Positions 7,528-11,722 of a stretch of 11,722 nucleotides of DNA are shown one piece after another. The stretch is from positions 1-11,722 of the forward strand of contig JABMNB010000510.1 of assembly GCA_013205335.1 (NCBI GenBank), given 5' to 3'. Position numbers and translations under genes: made by a program. The notes under the pieces are model-generated. The model was not told where the DNA came from. It saw nothing but the letters and a program-made list of their open reading frames with translations, and made no database searches. The DNA is from Rhodospirillales bacterium. Lineage in GTDB: Bacteria > Pseudomonadota > Alphaproteobacteria > Reyranellales > Reyranellaceae. Each line of letters starts with the position of its first letter. Within the stretch, counting starts at the first letter, position 1.

Positions 7528-7894
7528 TGGACGTATTGTCGGCAAGGAGGCAACGCCGGGTTGCAGGGTGACAATACGCCCCCCTGAACGGGAGCCGGCG
7601 TGCCGGTGCAGGCAGGGCGGCTGCCCATGGATTGGGTGTGGAAGGGACGGGACACGACCTCGATGACGATGTCCCGGGGTCGACCCGTGCAAAGCTTTGC
7701 GCCATATGCATGAAACATCAGGTCCTTGTTTCTCCGCAGCAGGACATCCCGGCTGAAAAACAAATTGCGGTCAATCCGCAACTAGTAGAAACCGCATCGA
7801 TTTCGTTGAGTCCCTTGCTCCGGAACCCGGCCACCCCGAGGCTGCGTCCATCACGTTTTCGCCGGCCGCCGACTCGCTTCTCCACGGCCTGGAG
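7528..7894. other. Non-coding stretch beside the LysR gene
   Basis: I see no convincing gene on either strand. Short open frames exist but show no family pattern. An isolated AAGGAGG (7544-7550) looks like a ribosome site but is followed only by a TTG and nine sense-poor codons, as if the start of a former divergent gene had been lost. Confidence 0.5.
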
Positions 7895-8367
7895 GTGTGC
7901 AACGTCGGCGGTGATACCCAATTTTCCAGCAGGCATATGGCCTGCGAGACCCTGTCGCACGTCGTAAAAAGCATGCTCGAGGATTGCGAGACGGGTGGCA
8001 GTGCGGCCATGATGACGATGTCGTCGACGGCAGCGGCTCGGTCATGTCTCTCGTCGGCGAAGTCTCTCGGGCGCGTTGCCGGGGCGCGCAAGTTGCCGGC
8101 GCGCGCGATCACCACCAAGGACCCGGTCACGCTTCCGGGTCGACGTGCATACGCCCGGGCGGGCGACCGGCGTTGACACAGACGGCAGCGGTGACGCTGA
8201 GGCAGGCGATCGAAGAGATCATGGTCCGGAAGGATGTGGTCGAACGAACCGGTGGCATTGGTTTCGTCAGGGGGCGCGACACGCCGGCCAGGTGCGCAGC
8301 CCGTATCGAGGAAGAGTCGATTTTCTGGAAAGAGATCGCGGCCACGTCCGCCGCGATGATCGGATAA
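7895..8367 (+). pseudogene. Decayed Bug/TctC-type tricarboxylate-transport receptor
   Basis: Two plus-strand frames together recall this periplasmic receptor family. Frame 2 (7895-8176) contains SSRHMACETL, TGGSAAMMT and PARAITTKDPVTLPG, which resemble the family's SxxHLAxE, YKGGxxAMxD and LRALAVTTxxRxxxLP stretches in the correct order. Frame 1 (from ~8176 to the TAA at 8365) contains LRQAIEEIMVRKDVVER, then IGFVRGRDTPARCAARIEEE, then SIFWKEI. This is close to the usual C-terminus (LNxAL, xxPxVRxRL, G, tPxEFaaxixxExxxW). About 45 residues expected between the two parts are missing, as are the whole N-terminal half and the signal peptide. The C-terminal match is the firmer part. Intact members bind carboxylates for TctAB transporters and often sit beside LysR genes, as here. 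Confidence 0.45.
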
Positions 8368-8386
8368 GAGGAAGAGAAGAACACGA

Positions 8387-8842
8387 ATGGCCAAATCACA
8401 TCCCGTCGACGCACATGTCGGCGTTCGCATGCGTCAGCGGCGCACCCTGCTCGGGATGAGCCAGACCAAACTCGGCGACGCCGTCGGCCTGACCTTCCAG
8501 CAGATCCAGAAGTACGAGCGTGGCTCGAACCGCGTGGGATCGAGCCGGCTCTACGAGTTCGCCAAGGCGCTCGACGTGCCGGTCTCGTACTTCTTCGACG
8601 AGATGCCGGGGAATGTACTGTCCGGCCGGCCGATGGCAGCCAAGGTGAAGAAGGGTACCGGATTCGGCGAGACCGGCACGCCCTTCGCGGTCGAGAAGGA
8701 CCCGCTGATCAAGCGCGAGACGCTGCAGCTCGTGCGCGCCTACTACAAGATCCGTGAAGGCACGGTGCGCAAGCGCATCTACGAGCTGGTCAAGACCATG
8801 GGTGCGGCGAGCCACGCCGAGAGCGTGAAAAAGAAGAAGTAG
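8387..8842 (+). CDS. XRE-family helix-turn-helix regulator
   Basis: 151 residues. Start ATG 8387 follows a purine-rich GAGGAAGAG. Residues 12-66 are a complete Cro/CI helix-turn-helix: VGVRMRQRRTLLGMSQTKLG, then DAVGLTFQQIQKYERGSNRV, ending in LDVPVSYFF. A flexible GTG-rich linker follows (~80-105). The C-terminus ETLQLVRAYYKIREGTVRKR, then IYELVKTM (111-138), is the helix pair with the xxLVRAYYxIxxxxVRxR pattern common in short XRE regulators of Alphaproteobacteria, and the protein ends in a Lys run. It is cytoplasmic and DNA-binding. Relatives regulate motility, symbiosis or stress, but the target here is unknown. It lies 19 nt after the Bug remnant. A hairpin with T-run follows at 8951-8974. 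Confidence 0.92.
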   Translation: MAKSHPVDAHVGVRMRQRRTLLGMSQTKLGDAVGLTFQQIQKYERGSNRVGSSRLYEFAKALDVPVSYFFDEMPGNVLSGRPMAAKVKKGTGFGETGTPFAVEKDPLIKRETLQLVRAYYKIREGTVRKRIYELVKTMGAASHAESVKKKK

Positions 8843-8940
8843 CGGAGCGTCTTCGTCGTCTCGACCGTAGACGAGCCCACCCCCCGCCCCACCGAGTAGC
8901 TCGCGGCAAACACCGCGCTGTGTCGTGGTGAGACTCCCTC

Positions 8941-8968
8941 GCCACGACATGCCGGCCACGACATGCCG
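8941..8968. repeat. Two tandem copies of a 14-bp unit
   Basis: GCCACGACATGCCG occurs twice back to back without mismatch. Each copy contains CCACGACA, the complement of TGTCGTGG at 8921-8928, so either copy can close a hairpin with it. The duplication also creates the terminator stem described separately. Confidence 0.85.
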
Positions 8969-8974
8969 GCTTTT
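8951..8974 (+). terminator. Intrinsic terminator downstream of the XRE gene
   Basis: GCCGGC-CACGACAT-GCCGGC followed by TTTT: a 6-bp all-GC stem, 8-nt loop and a short T-run on the plus strand, 108 bp after the XRE stop. An 8-bp hairpin (8921-8928 with 8942-8949) lies just before and overlaps it partly. The T-run is short, so efficiency is uncertain. Confidence 0.5.
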
Positions 8975-9027
8975 CAGGGAGAGAAGATCTCTCTCCTTCG
9001 CCTCGCTGCGGTCGAGACGGCGGAGTG

Positions 9028-10062
9028 CTACGCCGCCAGCAGATGCTCCGCAATCTGCACGGCGTTGAGCGCGGCACCCTTCAGGAGCTGGTCGCCGGCG
9101 ACGAACAGAGCGATCGTATGGCCGGTCGGATCGCTCAGGTCCTGGCGGATGCGGCCGACCAGGATATCGTCCTGTTGCGAGGCGTCGCGCGGCATCGGGA
9201 AGACGTTGCGCTCGCGGTCGTCGACAACACGGACGCCCGGCGCCTTTTCCAGCAGCGCCCGCGCGGTCGCCTCGTCGATCGGCCGCTCGCATTCGAACGA
9301 CACGGCGGCGGCATGGGCACGCAGCACCGGCACGCGCACGCAGGTGGCCGAGAGCCGCAGTTCCTCGTCGCCGTAGATCTTGCGGGTCTCGCGCATGACC
9401 TTCGTTTCCTCGTCGTTGTAGCCGGTCGCGGGATCGATCGCGGTGTTGTGGCTGAATAGGTTGAAGGCGTAGGGGTGGGGCAGCACCTTGGGCTCGAAGG
9501 GGCGGCCGTCGAGATAGGCCCGCGTCGAGTCCGCCAGCTCGTCCATGGCGGCGGCGCCGGCGCCCGACGCGGCCTGGTAGGTGGCGATGGTCATGCGCCT
9601 GATGCGGTTGTGCCGGTGGATCGGCCAGAGCGGCGTAATGGCGATGATGGCGGCGCAGTTGGGATTGGCGACGATGCCCTTGTGCTGGGCGATGGCGTCG
9701 GCGTTGATCTCGGGGATCACCAGCGGCACCGCGGGATCCATGCGGAAGGCCGAGGAATTGTCGACCACGACGGCGCCAGCGGCGACGGCGATCGGGGCGT
9801 AGCGCTTCGAGATGCCGCCGCCCGCCGAGAACAGTGCGATGTCGACGCCCTCGAAGCTCCTGTCGGTGAGTTCCCGCACGGTGATGGACCTGCCGTCGAA
9901 GTCGAGCGTGCGCCCGGCGGAGCGGGCGGAGGCGAGCAGCCGCAGTTCCTTCACCGGGAACCTGCGCTCGGCCAGGCAGCGCAGGAACTCGATGCCGACG
10001 GCGCCGGTGGCGCCGACGATTGCCACCGCGAGGGGGGCCACTGCAAGAGGTCTTGAATTCAC
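9028..10062 (-). CDS. asd: Aspartate-semialdehyde dehydrogenase
   Basis: Reduces L-aspartyl-4-phosphate to aspartate-4-semialdehyde with NADPH in the cytosol, the branch step for lysine/diaminopimelate, methionine and threonine. I choose GTG 10062 (GGAG six nt before), giving 344 residues, the normal family size; longer in-frame starts run through the leader and terminator. AVAIVGATGAVG (12-23) is the dinucleotide fold. SAGGG (79-83) and DNSSAFR (101-107) are cofactor/substrate loops. ANPNCAA (132-138) holds catalytic Cys136, followed by YQAASGAG (162-169). RVPVLRAHAA (243-252) holds catalytic His250. DQLLKGAALNAVQIAE (324-339) closes the dimer helix. It stops with TAG at 9030-9028. Transcription is predicted to be attenuated by threonine supply through the upstream leader. 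Its upstream neighbour on the same strand is the TauD-like gene, separated by a terminator and the leader promoter. Confidence 0.97.
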   Translation of the reverse strand: MNSRPLAVAPLAVAIVGATGAVGIEFLRCLAERRFPVKELRLLASARSAGRTLDFDGRSITVRELTDRSFEGVDIALFSAGGGISKRYAPIAVAAGAVVVDNSSAFRMDPAVPLVIPEINADAIAQHKGIVANPNCAAIIAITPLWPIHRHNRIRRMTIATYQAASGAGAAAMDELADSTRAYLDGRPFEPKVLPHPYAFNLFSHNTAIDPATGYNDEETKVMRETRKIYGDEELRLSATCVRVPVLRAHAAAVSFECERPIDEATARALLEKAPGVRVVDDRERNVFPMPRDASQQDDILVGRIRQDLSDPTGHTIALFVAGDQLLKGAALNAVQIAEHLLAA

Positions 10063-10105
10063 GTCTGTCTCCGTCGTTGAAGCCGGGAGACGGACGCCTG
10101 GAATG

Positions 10106-10134
10106 AAAAAGGCCCCGTCCGAACCGGCGGGGCC
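10106..10134 (-). terminator. Attenuator terminator between the leader peptide and asd
   Basis: On the minus strand GGCCCCG, CCG, loop GTT, CGG, bulged A, CGGGGCC, then TTTTT: ten GC pairs and a five-T tract. It is the strongest intrinsic terminator in the window and stands 43 nt upstream of the asd start codon, where it would block asd unless antitermination occurs. Confidence 0.92.
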
Positions 10135-10162
10135 TGTGAGGTTGTCCAATGTCACGTTCGAC

Positions 10163-10240
10163 TTACGCGCACGTCCTCGCCGGCCCACCGAAGGTGGTCG
10201 TTTTGGTGGTCGTGGTCGTTTTGGTCGCGAAACGCATCAT
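10163..10240 (-). CDS. Threonine-rich leader peptide of asd
   Basis: 25 codons: MMRFATK, five Thr, K, three Thr, then FGGPARTCA and TAA. Ten of 25 residues are Thr (ACC or ACG codons) and two are Lys; nine of the Thr fall in residues 6-16. The codon run is an 18-nt direct duplication (T-K-T-T-T-T / T-K-T-T-T-F). There is no Shine-Dalgarno before either ATG, but the predicted transcription start is only 3 nt before the first, so initiation on a (nearly) leaderless mRNA is likely, as known for the trp leader peptide of Sinorhizobium. The peptide itself probably has no function beyond sensing threonyl-tRNA, in the manner of ThrL. It ends 100 nt before the asd start. Confidence 0.85.
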   Translation of the reverse strand: MMRFATKTTTTTKTTTFGGPARTCA

Positions 10241-10249
10241 GGTGGAAAC

Positions 10250-10279
10250 GATATAGAGCGAGGGCCGGGCGAGTGTAAA
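10250..10279 (-). promoter_or_regulatory. Sigma70-like promoter of the asd leader
   Basis: Minus strand: -35 TTTACA (10279-10274, 5 of 6 to TTGACA), 18-bp spacer, -10 TATATC (10255-10250, 4 of 6 to TATAAT). Predicted start A at 10243, three nt before the leader ATG. The -35 box begins right at the T-run of the upstream hairpin. Confidence 0.55.
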
Positions 10280-10292
10280 GGCCGGCCCGGCC
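10277..10292 (-). terminator. Small GC hairpin after the TauD-like gene
   Basis: GGCCG-GGC-CGGCC then TTT on the minus strand, four nt after the stop codon at 10297. Perfect 5-bp GC stem with a very short T-run that is shared with the -35 box of the asd leader promoter. Probably ends the dioxygenase transcript. Confidence 0.4.
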
Positions 10293-10296
10293 ATCC

Positions 10297-11136
10297 TCAG
10301 CTCGCTCGCAAAAACGGCTTGTCGCCGCAGACCGTGACCCTGTGGCCGTACCGGCGGTGCGGGAAGTAGTCGAACATGGCGTGGTGCTGGACGCAGCGAT
10401 TGTCCCAGAAAGCCACCGAGTTGGGTTGCCACTTGAAGCGGCACTGGAACTCCGGCGTCTCGATGTGGCGGTAGAGCATTTCGAGCAGTGCGTCGCTCTC
10501 GTTCCGACGCAGCTGCGGGATGCGCAAGGTGAAACCGCGATTGACGTAGAGGCTCTGCTTGCCGGTCACCGGATGCGTGCGCACGATCGGGTGCTCGGCA
10601 TTGGGGAATTTGATGTCGTCGCGGTCGGTCGCCTTCACGCGGTAATAGTGCGCTTTGGAACTGTCGTGCAGCGCGGTCAGGCCCTTCAGCATCTCCTTGA
10701 TCGGCTCGGAGAGCGTGTCGTAGGCCCGGTACATGTTGGCGAAGAGCGTGTCGCCGCCGCCCTCGGGCGGCACCTCGGTGAGGTAGAGGATCGAGCCCAT
10801 CGGCGGCTCGACATCGCACGACACGTCGGTGTGCCACTCCTCACCGGCGACGTGCCTGGAGTTCTCGTCGGCCTTGATCTCGAGAATTTCGGGATGCTCG
10901 GGCATGGCGATGGGCGCGTTGGGATGGACGTGGAGCGGGCCGAAGCGCCGGCCGAACTCCTTGTGCTGCTCGATCGACATCTTCTGGTCGCGGAAGAAGA
11001 TCACCAGATTGTCCATCAGCGCGTCGTGCACTTCCTGGAACTGCTGGTTGCCGAGCGGCTTGCCGAGATCGACACCGGATATCTCCGCCCCGATGCACGG
11101 CGTCAGCTTGCGCACTTCGATCGACTGATAGGCCAT
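10297..11136 (-). CDS. TauD/TfdA-family Fe(II)/2-oxoglutarate-dependent dioxygenase
   Basis: 279 residues. GGGAGGA seven nt before ATG 11136 fixes the start. The family couples decarboxylation of 2-oxoglutarate to hydroxylation of a small organic substrate such as taurine, alkyl sulfate or aryloxy acids. The iron triad is complete: His102 and Asp104 in EEWHTDVS, and His251 in WDNRCVQHHAMFDY (244-257). Thr130 (GGGDT) and Arg266 (GHRVTV) match the 2-oxoglutarate ligands of TauD. The N-terminus IEVRKLTPCIGAEISGVDL is the usual opening of the family, and the ending HRVTVCGDKPF fits TauD-like enzymes. No sulfonate or sulfate-ester transporter lies nearby, so substrate assignment (taurine versus other) is not possible. 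Cytosolic. It faces the J-domain gene head-to-head with a 128-bp gap, and is followed by a hairpin and the asd leader promoter. Confidence 0.93.
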   Translation of the reverse strand: MAYQSIEVRKLTPCIGAEISGVDLGKPLGNQQFQEVHDALMDNLVIFFRDQKMSIEQHKEFGRRFGPLHVHPNAPIAMPEHPEILEIKADENSRHVAGEEWHTDVSCDVEPPMGSILYLTEVPPEGGGDTLFANMYRAYDTLSEPIKEMLKGLTALHDSSKAHYYRVKATDRDDIKFPNAEHPIVRTHPVTGKQSLYVNRGFTLRIPQLRRNESDALLEMLYRHIETPEFQCRFKWQPNSVAFWDNRCVQHHAMFDYFPHRRYGHRVTVCGDKPFLRAS

Positions 11137-11264
11137 TGGTATTTCCTCCCGGAACTCAGGTCCGTTGAGAAGAAGGATACGCCTGACGCCGGCCCAGGCA
11201 AAACATCAAAGACTTGTGCGAAACGTGGGCCAGCGGGGGCAATTCCGGGTAGAATGCGGATGCA

Positions 11265-11722
11265 ATGAAGATCGACGTCGACCACTACCTGGTGCTGGGC
11301 GTGCCGCGGACGGCGGACGCGGCGACGATCCGTGCCGCCTATGTGGGGCTGGCCAAGAAGTATCACCCGGACGTGGCGTCGGGGAATCCCGAGCTTGCGA
11401 CGTTCAATTTCCGCCAGATCACCGCGGCCTATCAGACGCTCTCCGATCCGGAGAGCCGCGCGCGCTACGATGCCAAGGTGCAGGCCGCCCTCGACGCCGA
11501 GCGGGCCCGGCGCGAACAGACGGCGCGGGCGGCCGCCGCCGCGCGGGCGGCGAAGGTCGCGGCACGGGCGAAGTCGAAGGATCGGCTCGCCGCCATCCTG
11601 TTCGGAAAAGCCTGGCCTCTCCCGGCGGTACCGTCAGCGGCAAACCCCATCGTGACACCGGCGCCCCCATCTTCGGCGCCTCGTTTTTCGACACCCCCGT
11701 CTTCGACTCCCCCCTCTTCGAC
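11265..11722 (+). CDS. J-domain (DnaJ-like) protein; C-terminus beyond the right edge
   Basis: From ATG 11265 the frame stays open for 152 codons to the window end. Residues 5-72 are a J-domain: VDHYLVLGVPRTADAATIRA, then AYVGLAKKYHPDV, with HPD at 34-36, and helix III/IV FRQITAAYQTLSDPESRARYD. The J-domain stimulates the ATPase of DnaK-type Hsp70. There is no Gly/Phe or zinc-finger region after it, so this is not canonical DnaJ but a class C co-chaperone. Residues ~78-120 are a highly charged Ala/Arg/Glu/Lys helix, probably a coiled coil. Then comes LAAILFGKAWPLP and a Pro/Ser/Thr-rich stretch ending in repeated STPPS units at the edge. A start-stop overlap with a four-codon frame (11254-11268) is probably chance. 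The ribosome site is weak. Confidence 0.85.
   Translation, partial: MKIDVDHYLVLGVPRTADAATIRAAYVGLAKKYHPDVASGNPELATFNFRQITAAYQTLSDPESRARYDAKVQAALDAERARREQTARAAAAARAAKVAARAKSKDRLAAILFGKAWPLPAVPSAANPIVTPAPPSSAPRFSTPPSSTPPSS
11692..11722 (+). repeat. Short imperfect tandem repeat in the J-protein tail
   Basis: CCCCCGTCTTCGACT is followed by CCCCCCTCTTCGAC, one mismatch, cut by the window edge. A weaker relative precedes it. In frame it encodes (S)STPP units. The number of copies beyond the edge is unknown. Confidence 0.6.

Larger units (their letters stand above)
10106..10243 (-). promoter_or_regulatory. Threonine-responsive transcription attenuator of asd
   Basis: In transcript order: predicted start near 10243; leader peptide 10240-10163; then four pairing segments. 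Segment 1, CCACC (10197-10193), lies in the last Thr codons and pairs with GGTGG of segment 2 (loop TTC). Segment 2, GGTGGGCC (10189-10182), can instead pair with GGCCCCGCC of segment 3 (10134-10126), eight pairs with one G-U and one bulged C. Segment 3 otherwise forms the terminator with segment 4, CGGGGCC (10117-10111), followed by TTTTT. Low threonyl-tRNA would stall the ribosome on the Thr run, cover segment 1, free segment 2 to pair with 3, and let transcription enter asd. Plentiful threonine would allow 1:2 and the terminator. The elements are seen; the mechanism is inferred from thrL/trpL-type attenuators. Confidence 0.85.

Noticed and set aside
7490..7923. GATACCCAATT repeated at 7490-7500 and 7913-7923 as a pair of LysR sites
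   Set aside because: The second copy lacks the other half of the palindrome and lies over 400 bp away inside the pseudogene; an 11-bp match may be chance.
8173..8202. TTGACA at 8174-8179 as a promoter for the XRE gene
   Set aside because: No acceptable -10 box 16-18 bp downstream, and the hexamer lies 200 bp from the start codon.
7771..8430. Minus-strand 219-codon frame opposite the Bug remnant
   Set aside because: No recognisable motif or ribosome site; runs into the XRE start region. Better explained as the complement of a decayed plus-strand gene.
10063..10188. N-terminal extension of Asd by 42 residues (start at 10188)
   Set aside because: It would translate through the attenuator terminator and has no family match. 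The GTG at 10062 has a ribosome site and gives the usual protein length.
10163..10837. A 224-codon minus-strand frame ending in the Thr-rich peptide
   Set aside because: It runs out of frame through the well-supported TauD-like gene and its terminator. Only its last 25 codons, after the promoter, make sense as the leader peptide.

Overview
The window reads as chromosomal DNA of a GC-rich (roughly two-thirds G+C) alphaproteobacterium. The pointers are a Ku-type NHEJ gene, an XRE regulator of the short alphaproteobacterial type, traces of a Bug/TctC-like solute receptor, and a TauD-family dioxygenase. I suspect a Rhodospirillales/Reyranella- or Rhizobiales-like lineage, but no marker gene proves it.

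Left part (1-4675): a signal-peptide-bearing SGNH hydrolase runs off the left edge on the minus strand. Next to it, head to head, lies the orphan C-terminal end of an acyltransferase-3/SGNH protein. Then comes a 962-residue sedolisin (S53) protease with propeptide, complete catalytic residues and a C-terminal DUF4114 module but no signal peptide. A small cupin protein follows, with a perfect 12-bp palindrome touching its ribosome binding site.

Middle (4676-8990): a Ku gene on the minus strand whose true N-terminus is cut off by an in-frame amber codon; a P-loop kinase-like protein; a small secreted PepSY-like protein, also interrupted by an in-frame amber; a LysR regulator with a T-N11-A palindrome at its start; about 900 bp of non-coding or decayed sequence containing what looks like a frameshifted Bug receptor; and an XRE regulator followed by a hairpin/terminator built on a 14-bp tandem duplication. 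This stretch looks eroded, with three or four damaged genes.

Right part (8990-11722): asd (aspartate-semialdehyde dehydrogenase) on the minus strand, preceded by what I consider the best find here. It is a complete threonine attenuator: a 25-codon leader peptide with 10 Thr codons, mutually exclusive hairpins, and a strong intrinsic terminator about 45 nt before the asd start. A sigma70-like promoter is placed so that the leader mRNA would be almost leaderless. Upstream is a TauD/TfdA dioxygenase whose presumed terminator abuts the asd-leader promoter. A J-domain protein begins on the plus strand and runs off the right edge.

Most genes look like independent transcription units. The clearest regulatory logic is feedback of threonine supply on asd, the branch enzyme shared by threonine, lysine and methionine synthesis.
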